A program made the position numbers and the translations under genes. A stretch of DNA of 39,480 bases. Origin: Marmoricola sp. GTDB lineage: Bacteria > Actinomycetota > Actinomycetes > Propionibacteriales > Nocardioidaceae. Location: positions 1 to 39,480 of the forward strand of contig NZ_JAOPXP010000228.1 in assembly GCF_025965085.1 (NCBI RefSeq), given 5' to 3'. Position 1 is the stretch's first letter; the number at the start of each line of letters is the position of its first letter. Below, one piece after another: positions 32,900-39,480 of the stretch. Below the pieces are notes generated by a model. The model saw only the letters and a program-made list of their open reading frames with translations. It did not search any database and had not been told where the DNA came from.

Positions 32900-32905
32900 A
32901 GTGTA
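32900..32905 (-). promoter_or_regulatory. Likely -10 element of tRNA-Ser(TGA)
   Basis: TACACT on the minus strand (TAnnnT), 23 nt upstream of the mature 5' end. The -35 is poor. Confidence 0.45.
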
Positions 32906-32940
32906 GTGGCCCCGACGGTAGGGGCGCGGCGTACGTCCGG

Positions 32941-34044
32941 TCAGTGCAGCGCCCGCTGGCGCGAGGGCTCGACCCGGGCGTCCCGGGCGTGCACGCCGGG
33001 GTGTTGGTCCCGACCGGTGACGGCCCGCTCCAGCCGGATGACGACCGCTCCCAGGAGCAGGCCGAGGACCAGGCCGTAGACAGCCCCCAGGGCGGAGCTC
33101 AGGACCGTGTCGGTGCGCCCGACGAGGTCGCCGGCCAGGTGTGCGGTGGCCGCCGTACCGAACACGCACACCCACCAGCCCTGCCGCCGTCGGGCGCGCA
33201 CGGAGACGCCCCAGGCCAGGGCGGGGACTCCGACGAGGACCTCGACCGGATGCGGTACGCCGCCCAGGTGCTCGCGGGTCCAGTCGTGGGCCCAGCGGAC
33301 GTGCGCGACCAGGTCCGGGGAGCCGTACCGGGTGAGTGCCGCGGTGTACACGAGTACCACGACCAGCAGCACCAGCGCTCCGGCCACCAGGAGCAGTCCG
33401 CGTCGGCCGAGGCCGTGCAGTCCGCCACCCAGGCGGTATGCCAGCGCGACCGTCGCGGCGAGGGCGAGGACGAGCACGCTGTGGGTGAACCGCTCCCGGT
33501 CGATGCCCACGGAGAAGCCGGAGGCCGCGATCCCCCCAGCGGCGGCAACGAGCACAGCCACGACCACCTCGCGCACCACCGCGAGGGCAGTCGCGGCGGG
33601 CCGGGTGGCGAACACCCCGAGGCAGGCGGCCAGCACAGCCGTCCCCAGGGCGGCACCGGCGAGAAGGGGCGCCCACTGGGTGGCCACCGCGGCCACGCCG
33701 ACCACGAGGGCGAGCACCGCGGGCAGTGTCACCTGGCCCCCGGTGCGCACGGCCAGGCCGACCGCCAGCAGGACGCCCAGGGCCGCGGCGAGCGACTGCT
33801 GGGCCAGGGTGGGTGCCTCGAGCGTCTGCAGGGTCACCAGACCAGCGGTGACCGCAAGCATGGCGAGCAGCCAGACCGGTCTGAGCGCGCCACGGAAGGG
33901 CCGTCGGAGAGCGGGCGCCTGCTCGTCACCAGACGGGCCGCACTGAGCGTGCGGGTGTCGGGGTCGGGCGGGCTCCTCCCGGGTCGCCTCACGCACTGAG
34001 CGCAGTACCCTGCGGTGGCCCGGCTGCTTCTCCACCTCTGGCAC
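32941..34044 (-). CDS. Polytopic membrane protein, function unknown
   Basis: 367 aa from GTG 34044 (a TTG at 34059 is the ORF-track start). The first ~55 residues are polar and Arg/Pro-rich. About ten TM helices follow, e.g. VWLLAMLAVTAGLVTLQTL, LAAALGVLLAVGLAV, LPAVLALVVGVAAVATQWAPLLAG and LVVAGALVLLVVVLVYTAAL. HDWTREHLGGVPHPVEVLVGVPALAWG and FGTAATAHLAGDLVG contain His/Asp in or near membrane segments, loosely recalling membrane-bound metal-dependent hydrolases; this is weak. The gene follows the nitrilase gene on the same strand with about 20 nt between. Confidence 0.75.
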   Translation of the reverse strand: MPEVEKQPGHRRVLRSVREATREEPARPRHPHAQCGPSGDEQAPALRRPFRGALRPVWLLAMLAVTAGLVTLQTLEAPTLAQQSLAAALGVLLAVGLAVRTGGQVTLPAVLALVVGVAAVATQWAPLLAGAALGTAVLAACLGVFATRPAATALAVVREVVVAVLVAAAGGIAASGFSVGIDRERFTHSVLVLALAATVALAYRLGGGLHGLGRRGLLLVAGALVLLVVVLVYTAALTRYGSPDLVAHVRWAHDWTREHLGGVPHPVEVLVGVPALAWGVSVRARRRQGWWVCVFGTAATAHLAGDLVGRTDTVLSSALGAVYGLVLGLLLGAVVIRLERAVTGRDQHPGVHARDARVEPSRQRALH

Positions 34045-34065
34045 GCCGGGAGCGTACAACGCAGC

Positions 34066-34866
34066 TCACATGCGGCGGTTGGCCAGCGACGGGTTGGTGC
34101 GGCGTACGTCGGCCACCGCCGCGCGGTCGATCACCGCGTCGAGCACCGCCTCGTCGTCGCCGGCCTCGGCCACGATGTCGCCGTCGGGGGCGACCACGAG
34201 GGAGTGGCCGGTGTAACGCGGCCCGGGCTGACCCACGCCGACGACCCAGACGGTGTTCTCGATCGCCCGGGCCCGAAGCAGGGTGCGCCAGTGCTCGACC
34301 TTGCGCTCGCCGGCCACCCAGGCCGCTGGGACGATGAGCGCCTCGGCACCGCGCTCCACCAGCGTGCGCGCGAGCTCGGGAAAGCGCAGGTCGTAGCAGG
34401 TCATCAGCCCGAGCCGGAAGCCGCGGAGCTCGACGAGCGACGGTGCGATCGGGCCGGGACTGATCGTCTCGGACTCGCGGTAGCCGAAGGAGTCGTAGAG
34501 GTGGATCTTGCGGTACGCCGTGAGCTGCTCACCGTCCGCCAGCACGAGCGTGTTCAGCGGACGCGCGGGATCCTCGGCCACCTCGAACATGCCGGCCAGC
34601 CAGGCGGCCCCGGTGGCGCTGCTGAGCTTGCCGAGCCGCCCCGCGAACGCGCCGTCCAGCGGCTCGGCGTACGGCGCGAGATCGGACCCGGCCTCGCCGA
34701 AGTCGCGGGCGAAGGCCTCGGGCAGCACGACGAGGTCGGTCTCTCCCACAAGCGCGGCGACCTCGTCGAGCGCGGCCAGGTTCTCGGCCGGTTCGAGGCT
34801 CGAGGCGCGCTGCACCAGCCGCACCCGGAGCGGTGCACCGGGATGGTCCGCAGATCGCTCAGCCAT
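34066..34866 (-). CDS. Carbon-nitrogen hydrolase (nitrilase superfamily)
   Basis: 266 aa from ATG 34866; the ORF-track extension to 35907 runs antisense through mobA and is false. The catalytic triad is intact: Glu50 (VVLPEAFA), Lys120 (TAYRKIHLYD) and Cys157 (LMTCYDLRFPELAR). The triad spacing and IHLYDSFGYRESE / CYDLRFPE resemble the Nit1/Nit2-like omega-amidase/deaminated-glutathione amidase branch, so repair of deaminated glutathione-like or alpha-ketoglutaramate-type metabolites is plausible. Actinobacteria use mycothiol, so the natural substrate is open. Divergent from mobA with 39 bp between. Confidence 0.93.
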   Translation of the reverse strand: MAERSADHPGAPLRVRLVQRASSLEPAENLAALDEVAALVGETDLVVLPEAFARDFGEAGSDLAPYAEPLDGAFAGRLGKLSSATGAAWLAGMFEVAEDPARPLNTLVLADGEQLTAYRKIHLYDSFGYRESETISPGPIAPSLVELRGFRLGLMTCYDLRFPELARTLVERGAEALIVPAAWVAGERKVEHWRTLLRARAIENTVWVVGVGQPGPRYTGHSLVVAPDGDIVAEAGDDEAVLDAVIDRAAVADVRRTNPSLANRRM

Positions 34867-34905
34867 GCCACCAGAGTGCCAGCCCCGGGTGGGAGACTGC
34901 CACCC

Positions 34906-35535
34906 GTGAGCCTGTCCCCCAGTACTCCCTTCACCGGCGTGCTGTCCGGCGAGCCCTCCGGGGGGCTGGGGGCCGTCGTGCTGACGGGCGGCAGCGCGGT
35001 CCGCTTCCAGGGCGTCGACAAGGCCTCGATCGAGCTCGGTGGCGCCACCCTGCTCGAGCACGTCCTCGAGGCGCTCGCGGCGGTGCCCGACGTCGTCGTG
35101 GTGGGGGCCGAGGTCGTCACCAGCCGCCCGGCGACGTTCCTGCGCGAGGACCCACCGGGGGGTGGACCTGCGGCGGGCCTGTTGGCGGGGCTCGCCGGGT
35201 TCCCGCGTGCGCCGGCCCGGGTCGTCGTACTCGCTGTCGACATGCCGCTGGTCACAGCCGACACGGTGCGCCGGCTCGTCGACGCGGCGGGGGAGGACGG
35301 GGAGGACGGCGCCCTCCTCGTCGACGCCGGCGGGCGCCGGCAGTACCTCTGCGCCGTCTACCGCACCGAGGCCCTGCTCGCCGCCGCGCCGCCGCTGGAG
35401 GCACAGCACGGGCTGGCGGTCCGCAGGCTCGTCGGGCGGCTGCGGCTGGCCGAGGTCCCTGCGGTGGCCGGGGAGGCGGCGGACGTCGACACCTGGGAGG
35501 ACCTGCTCGCCCTGCGGGCCCGGATGGAGGCCTGA
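34906..35535 (+). CDS. mobA: Molybdenum cofactor guanylyltransferase-like NTP transferase
   Basis: 209 aa from GTG 34906. The N-terminal nucleotide-binding motif is LTGGSAVRFQGVDKASIELGG, a MobA variation of LAGGxxxRxGxDK. VLAVDMPLV provides the metal-binding Asp, and the C-terminal DVDTWEDL is the usual MobA NDxxDL-type element. Transfers GMP to molybdopterin to make the guanine dinucleotide cofactor. The tandem small gene downstream (DUF6457-like) is a frequent companion of actinobacterial mobA. No molybdoenzyme is encoded in the window. Confidence 0.88.
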   Translation: MSLSPSTPFTGVLSGEPSGGLGAVVLTGGSAVRFQGVDKASIELGGATLLEHVLEALAAVPDVVVVGAEVVTSRPATFLREDPPGGGPAAGLLAGLAGFPRAPARVVVLAVDMPLVTADTVRRLVDAAGEDGEDGALLVDAGGRRQYLCAVYRTEALLAAAPPLEAQHGLAVRRLVGRLRLAEVPAVAGEAADVDTWEDLLALRARMEA

Positions 35536-35656
35536 CCCCGTCCGCTCGCCGTGGTTTCGACCACCGGCGGACAGCTCGACCACCCTGTGGCGCGGAGGGG
35601 CACGAGTTTTCGCGTTCGTGTTGCACAGGGGTGAGGTCCCGTCCAAGACTGTGGCC

Positions 35657-35962
35657 GTGAACCTCCATGACTGGATCGATGAGCTCTGCGACGTCCTCGA
35701 CATCGAGGTCGAGGTGGACGAGGCGTTGATCCTGGACCTCGCCCGCGACGCGGCCCACAACGTGGAGCGACGCTCGGCGCCGATCTCCACGTTCCTGCTG
35801 GGGTACGCCGCCGCCGGCTTCGACGGCCGGCCCGAGGAGGTGGAGCGGCTGGCGGGACTGGCCGCGACGCTGGCCCAGCGCTGGGACAAGGACCCGGACG
35901 AGATCAAGGACGACGTGGAAGAGGTCGAGGTGGAGGTCGAGGACGTCGAGATCGACGCCTGA
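35657..35962 (+). CDS. DUF6457-like small acidic protein
   Basis: 101 aa from GTG 35657 (GTG 35651 is an alternative). The start of homology is MNLHDWIDELCDVLDIEVEVDEALILDLARDAAHNVERRSAPISTFLLGYAAG-type sequence, which I associate with DUF6457 proteins next to molybdenum-cofactor genes in actinobacteria. The C-terminus is strikingly acidic (DVEEVEVEVEDVEIDA). Entirely soluble, mostly helical. Follows mobA by 121 bp. Role unknown; a Moco-related accessory function is inference from neighbourhood. Confidence 0.85.
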   Translation: MNLHDWIDELCDVLDIEVEVDEALILDLARDAAHNVERRSAPISTFLLGYAAAGFDGRPEEVERLAGLAATLAQRWDKDPDEIKDDVEEVEVEVEDVEIDA

Positions 35963-35996
35963 CCCGGAGGGTGGTGCCACGCCCTAGGGTGGCTGC

Positions 35997-36977
35997 ATGC
36001 GCGCCGTCACCGCACCCGAGCCAGGTGGTCCCGAGGCCCTGACCGTCGTCGACCTGCCTGACCCCGAGCCGGGCCCCGGCGAGGTCGTGATCGATGTCGT
36101 CGCCAGCGCGGTCAACCGCGCGGACACGCACCAGCGGATGGGCAACTACCCGCCGCCCGAGGGCGCCTCCGACGTGCTCGGGCTCGAGTGTTCCGGCCGG
36201 GTCAGCGCGGTCGGGCCCGGAGTCGAGGGCTGGAGCGTCGGCGACGAGGTGTGCGCCCTCCTCTCGGCCGGTGGGTACGCCGAGAAGGTGGCCGTGCCCG
36301 CCGGACAGGTCATGCCCCTCCCGCCCGGCGTCGACCTCGTGTCGGCCGCCGCCATCCCGGAGGTCGCGTGCACCGTGTGGTCGAACCTGTTCATGGTCGC
36401 CCACCTCCAGCCCGGCGAGACCCTGCTCGTGCACGGGGGCGCGGGAGGCATCGGCAACTTCGCGATCCAGCTGGCCAAGGCGAAGGGTGCGAAGGTCCTC
36501 ACCACCGCGGGGTCGCCGGAGAAGGTCGCGCTGTGCGAGTCGCTCGGCGCCGACCGGGCGATCAACTATCACGACGAGGACTTCGTCGAGGTGGTCAAGG
36601 AAGCCGGCGGCGCCGACGTGGTCCTCGACAACATGGGGGCCAAGTACCTCTCCCGCAACGTCCAGGCGCTCGCGACCGAAGGCCGCCTGGTGGTCATCGG
36701 CATGCAGGGCGGGCGCAAGGCCGAGCTCGACCTCGGCACGCTCCTCGGCAAGCGCGGCGCCGTGATCGCGACGTCGCTGCGGTCGAGGCCAGTCGAGCAG
36801 AAGGCCGCGATCTGCGCCGCGGTGGTCGAGCATGTGTGGCCCCTGATCGGCGAGGGCAAGATCAAGTCCTTCGTGCACGAGCGGGTGCCGTTCGAGGAGG
36901 CTGCCCGATCGCACGAGCTCATGGAGTCCGGCTCGCACAGCGGGAAGATCCTGCTCACGGTCGGTCCCCCCGCCTGA
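35997..36977 (+). CDS. NAD(P)H-quinone oxidoreductase, PIG3-like MDR
   Basis: 326 aa. A zinc-free medium-chain dehydrogenase/reductase: the N-terminal GroES-like domain lacks the catalytic Cys/His-Glu set of the window's other MDR and instead has ASAVNRADTHQRMGNYPPPEGASDVLGLECSG, a PIG3/TP53I3-type signature. The Rossmann motif is LLVHGGAGGIGNFAIQLAKAKGAKVLTTAGS. Homologues reduce quinones one electron at a time with NADPH. No regulator adjoins. It is followed at 38 bp by bpa in the same orientation. Confidence 0.93.
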   Translation: MRAVTAPEPGGPEALTVVDLPDPEPGPGEVVIDVVASAVNRADTHQRMGNYPPPEGASDVLGLECSGRVSAVGPGVEGWSVGDEVCALLSAGGYAEKVAVPAGQVMPLPPGVDLVSAAAIPEVACTVWSNLFMVAHLQPGETLLVHGGAGGIGNFAIQLAKAKGAKVLTTAGSPEKVALCESLGADRAINYHDEDFVEVVKEAGGADVVLDNMGAKYLSRNVQALATEGRLVVIGMQGGRKAELDLGTLLGKRGAVIATSLRSRPVEQKAAICAAVVEHVWPLIGEGKIKSFVHERVPFEEAARSHELMESGSHSGKILLTVGPPA

Positions 36978-37015
36978 GTCGATTGGTCCGCGACCGGATG
37001 GGTAAGGTCGAGGGC

Positions 37016-37579
37016 ATGTCGACACCCCAGAACGAGACGCCGGAGGAGCAGGTGACCGTGATCGGTTCGGACGGTCAACCCGTCGCCGTACAGGCGGTGG
37101 AGGCTCGTGAGGACGAGGACACCGAGCGCAACGTCACCGAGCTCGTCGAGCAGCCCGCGAAGGTCATGCGCATCGGCCGGATGGTCCAGCAGCTCCTCGA
37201 GGAGGTGAAGGCCGCACCGCTCGACGAGGCCGGCCGCAAACGGCTGGCCGCCGTGCTGCACACCTCCATCAGGGAGCTCAAGGACGGACTCGCGCCCGAG
37301 CTCGACGAGGAGCTGGACCGGCTGATCGAGCCCTTCGACGACAGCACGCCCAGCGAGTCCGAGCTGCGCATCGCCCAGGCGACGCTGGTCGGCTGGCTCG
37401 AAGGCCTGTTCCACGGCATCCAGACGGCGATCTACGCCCAGCAGATGGCGGCGCGCTCACAACTCGAGCAGATGCGGGCGCTGCCCCCGGGATCGACGCC
37501 GGGCACGCACGAGGGCCACGGCCACCCCGGCGCCGAGAACGCCCACGAGCCGCTGGCGCAGAACGGGATGTACCTCTAG
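37016..37579 (+). CDS. bpa: Bacterial proteasome activator Bpa (PafE)
   Basis: 187 aa from ATG 37016 with GAGG upstream. The core helices VMRIGRMVQQLLEEVKAAPLDEAGRKRLAAVLHTSIRELKDGLAPELDEELDRL and SESELRIAQATLVGWLEGLFHGIQTAIYAQQMAARSQLEQMR are the DUF2587 fold, which forms a dodecameric ring. The C-terminus is GMYL, a variant of the family's GQYL tail that docks on the 20S core. ATP-independent degradation of unfolded proteins is the known role in mycobacteria. The core proteasome genes must lie elsewhere. Convergent with the next gene, with only 19 bp between. Confidence 0.95.
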   Translation: MSTPQNETPEEQVTVIGSDGQPVAVQAVEAREDEDTERNVTELVEQPAKVMRIGRMVQQLLEEVKAAPLDEAGRKRLAAVLHTSIRELKDGLAPELDEELDRLIEPFDDSTPSESELRIAQATLVGWLEGLFHGIQTAIYAQQMAARSQLEQMRALPPGSTPGTHEGHGHPGAENAHEPLAQNGMYL

Positions 37580-37598
37580 CTCGAGGCGTCGGCGCGCG

Positions 37599-38444
37599 TC
37601 AGTCGCAGTAGTCGCAGATGCCGGTTGCCGGCACCGCGGTGTGGCACTTGGGGCACAGCGGCGGCATCTTCTCGGCCGCTGCCGCACGGCGTTCGCGACT
37701 GCGTGAGGCGCTCAACCGCGGGGTGAGCGCCCACGATCCGCCGCCGGAGGGCAGGTCGGCACCGAAGGCGCGGTAGCACTCCAGCCGCTCGCGCGCAGCG
37801 TGGTCGTCGGGGTCGCCCGTCACCTCGCCGCCGGCGGCGATCACGTGGGGTGCATATCCCGCCCCGACGCTGCCGTCGGCGTTGACGCACAGCGAGGAGA
37901 GGAGAGGTTCGCCGCGCTTGGCGCTGTCCATCGCGACCCGGCCCAGGACGTCGCCCATCCAGTAGTGGCTGGGACGCTTCGTGTGGATGTTGCTCCGGCT
38001 CATCACGGCTGCGGCCAGGTCCTTGGACGTGATCACCGCGTGGTACTTGCCCGCCGTCTCCAGCAGGACCTCGCGAGCGGCCTCGGCCCAGGCAGTGCGG
38101 GCGGCGTCGTCGCCGATCTCGGAGGCGTCGACGACCTTCTCCGACTCTTCCTCGACCTCGACACCGGGTTCGCCGTCGACGGCGAACCCGAGACCCACCA
38201 GCACCGCAGCGGCACCCTCGGCACCGCCGGCGAAGTCCTCCGCGGGCGCGAGCTCACCGGTCGCGCGCAGGTGGGCGACCCCGAGCACGGCCATGGAGTC
38301 GTACGTCGAGGAGTCGTGGACCAGCTCGAACTCACCCTGTCGGTCGAAGCCGTAGCGGGACAGGAACTCGTCGGCCCCGATGCGGTCGAACTCTTCGAGC
38401 GCGAGCAGGACGTGCTCCGGCCTGACGGCCTGAAATGGGGGCAT
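37599..38444 (-). CDS. ScoMcrA-like head domain protein with C-terminal zinc ribbon
   Basis: 281 aa from ATG 38444, which lies 7 nt after a -10-like TAGAGT with no Shine-Dalgarno. Residues about 8-90 (EHVLLALEEFDRIGADEFLSRYGFDRQGEFELVHDSSTYDSMAVLGVAHLRATG and DFAGGAEGAAAVLVGLGF) match what I recall of the ScoMcrA-type N-terminal head domain of type IV restriction enzymes. The middle (about 115-240) has KYHAVITSKDLAAAVMSRSNIHTKRPSHYWMGDVLGRV and ERLECYRAFGADLPSGGG, unrecognised. The C-terminus is a zinc ribbon with CPKC and CDYC (Cys264, 267, 277, 280). No HNH or other nuclease motif is visible. A nucleic-acid-sensing role is inference. Confidence 0.78.
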   Translation of the reverse strand: MPPFQAVRPEHVLLALEEFDRIGADEFLSRYGFDRQGEFELVHDSSTYDSMAVLGVAHLRATGELAPAEDFAGGAEGAAAVLVGLGFAVDGEPGVEVEEESEKVVDASEIGDDAARTAWAEAAREVLLETAGKYHAVITSKDLAAAVMSRSNIHTKRPSHYWMGDVLGRVAMDSAKRGEPLLSSLCVNADGSVGAGYAPHVIAAGGEVTGDPDDHAARERLECYRAFGADLPSGGGSWALTPRLSASRSRERRAAAAEKMPPLCPKCHTAVPATGICDYCD

Positions 38445-38451
38445 GTACCCG

Positions 38452-38457
38452 ACTCTA
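38452..38457 (-). promoter_or_regulatory. -10-like element giving a leaderless mRNA for the ScoMcrA-head gene
   Basis: TAGAGT on the minus strand, 7 nt before ATG 38444. The -35 region is not clear. Confidence 0.4.
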
Positions 38458-38478
38458 CGTCCCGGCCGCGTGCGTTCC

Positions 38479-38973
38479 CTAAAGCGGTCGGACCATGACG
38501 AGCTCCCCGTCCTCCGTGGAGCCGCGCAATTGTGTGAAACCACACGCTGCCAGGACCTTCAGGCTGGCCCGGTTCTCCGGACGCACGCTCGCCCGGATGC
38601 GTACGCCGGCCCGGTCGGTCTCCTCCAGGAGCGCATTGAGGGCCTCGCTCACCGCACCGTGTCCGCGCGCCTCCTCGACCAGGCCGAAGCCGACCTCGGT
38701 CTCCGCGACCTCGTCCGGCCCCGGAGCCGGAGCCCCGAAGAAGCCGATCGAACCGACCACGAGGCCATCGCCGCTCCGCACGATGTGCCGGGGTCCCCAC
38801 GACGCGTCGGGGTCGTCGGCCTTGACCATCGCGGCGGCGTCCTGGTCGCTCTTGCGCGGATAGTCGGGGTGCCAGGAGACGCGCCGACGACCCGCGAGCA
38901 TGCCGACCGCATCCTCAGGGGTCACCAGCTGCAGCCGCAACCGCCTGGAGGTGACGACGTCAGGAAGCTGCAT
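38479..38973 (-). CDS. GNAT-family N-acetyltransferase
   Basis: 164 aa from ATG 38973 (MQLPDVVTSRRLRLQLVTPEDA), the natural family start; the ORF-track entry extends upstream into the HAD gene. GNAT features: IVRSGDGLVVGSIGFFG (strand 4), VGFGLVEEARGHGAVSEALNALLEE (motif A, acetyl-CoA binding, with GxGxA-like RGHGA) and ASVRPENRASLKVLAACGFTQL (motif B). RimJ/RimL-like acetylation of a protein N-terminus or small amine is possible; the substrate is unknown. The start overlaps the end of the HAD gene by 14 bp and a hairpin precedes it. Confidence 0.9.
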   Translation of the reverse strand: MQLPDVVTSRRLRLQLVTPEDAVGMLAGRRRVSWHPDYPRKSDQDAAAMVKADDPDASWGPRHIVRSGDGLVVGSIGFFGAPAPGPDEVAETEVGFGLVEEARGHGAVSEALNALLEETDRAGVRIRASVRPENRASLKVLAACGFTQLRGSTEDGELVMVRPL

Positions 38974-39480
38974 CAAGGGGGCCCTCGGGTCGAGGGCCCG
39001 AGCTCTCGAGACCCTGGTTCGAGGAGGGCCGCCCGGGCCTGTCTGGGAACCATCGGCGCAGCTCGACAGCGGCACCGTCGTCGTGGACCGTCTCGGTGGT
39101 GGCGTCGGCGGCGTCGTGGACCTCCTGCACCGCCTGCCCCATGGCCACGCCGCGGGCGGCCCACTGGAGCATCTCGATGTCGTTGCGGCCGTCGCCGGCG
39201 GCCAGCACGTCCTCGGCGGCGATCCCCAGGTCGGCGGCGACCTGGGCCAGCGCGGTGGCCTTGTTCACCCCCTCGGGGGCGATGTCCAGCCAGGCGCTCC
39301 AGCCGACGAAGTAGGTCACCCCCTGCAGGCCGAGGTGCTGCGCGAGCTGGATGAACTCGTCGACCGAGCGGTGCGGGTCGCGCAGGATGATGCGAGTGAC
39401 CGGCCGCGCGCCGAGCTGGTCGGCGCTCTCGATCACCATCTCCCCGGTCAGGTCGCCGCCGGGGAAGTGGTCGTTCAGCC
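38960..39480 (-). CDS. Cof-type HAD hydrolase, 5' part beyond the window
   Basis: The frame is open to the window edge, so the gene continues past base 39480 and the ORF-track ATG at 39439 is probably internal. Present are the cap-domain end and the HAD core's second half: APEGVNKATALAQVAADLG (motif III Lys) and DVLAAGDGRNDIEMLQWAARGVAMGQA (motif IV GDGxND), diagnostic for the Cof/IIB subfamily of sugar-phosphate or nucleotide phosphatases. The N-terminal DxD motif is outside. The last ~40 residues are polar and Pro/Gly-rich. Confidence 0.88.
   Translation of the reverse strand, partial: LNDHFPGGDLTGEMVIESADQLGARPVTRIILRDPHRSVDEFIQLAQHLGLQGVTYFVGWSAWLDIAPEGVNKATALAQVAADLGIAAEDVLAAGDGRNDIEMLQWAARGVAMGQAVQEVHDAADATTETVHDDGAAVELRRWFPDRPGRPSSNQGLESSGPRPEGPLDAAS
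38979..38999 (-). other. Hairpin occluding the GNAT ribosome-binding region
   Basis: GGGCCCTCG / CGAGGGCCC, a perfect 9-bp stem with a 3-nt loop, lies inside the 3' end of the HAD gene and ends 5 nt before the GNAT start. The only purine-rich stretch upstream of the start (GAGGG) is in the stem. Confidence 0.55.

Noticed and set aside
34867-35907. N-terminal extension of the nitrilase ORF
   Set aside because: Antisense to mobA and the DUF6457-like gene; the nitrilase homology starts at ATG 34866.

Overview
The window comes from a very GC-rich actinobacterium. GTG starts are frequent, genes are densely packed with ATGA-type overlaps, and several lineage markers are present: a bifunctional LysX (lysyl-PG synthase fused to LysRS), a Bpa/PafE-type proteasome activator, a GTP-dependent PEP carboxykinase and a SigB/F/G-type sigma factor. 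The gene content and style look most like Nocardioidaceae (Nocardioides or relatives). That placement is inference from protein style, not a database match.

Layout. 1-3.2 kb: the 3' part of a HAD phosphatase gene, a small secreted His-rich peptide (minus strand), and a divergent OmpR-type two-component system. 3.2-9.4 kb: PEP carboxylase, a zinc alcohol dehydrogenase and, on the minus strand, an unusual GH13 (TreS-like) enzyme. 9.5-10.9 kb: a divergent HxlR regulator and QorB-like quinone reductase that look like a QorR/QorB redox switch. 10.9-15.2 kb: two secreted SGNH hydrolases, a SigB-family sigma factor and a membrane-anchored esterase. 15.3-19.7 kb: an EamA/DMT permease translationally coupled to lysX. 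19.8-22 kb: a slipin and a secreted TIGR03118-like propeller. 22.2-26 kb: an accessory-looking block made of an XRE-cupin regulator, a B3/B4 protein, a PaiB-like protein, a visibly deleted EamA transporter and a NERD protein, ending near tRNA-Arg. 26.2-30.1 kb: tRNA-Arg(ACG), PEP carboxykinase, a TrmB/LuxR-type regulator convergent with a 46-aa secreted peptide, and tRNA-Ser(GCT). 30.1-34.9 kb: small hypotheticals, a secreted propeller, tRNA-Ser(TGA), a polytopic membrane protein and a nitrilase. 34.9-39.5 kb: MobA with a DUF6457-like partner, a PIG3-type quinone oxidoreductase, Bpa, a ScoMcrA-head/zinc-ribbon protein, a GNAT and a truncated Cof-type HAD gene.

Functional themes. PEP carboxylase and PEP carboxykinase place both arms of the PEP/oxaloacetate node in one window. 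The esterase, DMT permease and lysX form a plausible membrane-lipid aminoacylation neighbourhood. Two quinone/redox modules are present (QorR/QorB and the PIG3-like MDR). Four genes (XRE-cupin, NERD, the TM/PH-like protein and the ScoMcrA-head protein) have a -10-like hexamer 6-7 nt before the start codon and no Shine-Dalgarno, suggesting leaderless mRNAs. No rRNA, CRISPR array, transposase or integrase was seen. The best leads for undescribed biology are the secreted-peptide/regulator pair at 28.7-29.8 kb, the His-rich peptide with its two-component system at 0.7-3.2 kb, the ScoMcrA-head protein at 37.6-38.4 kb and the lysX neighbourhood.
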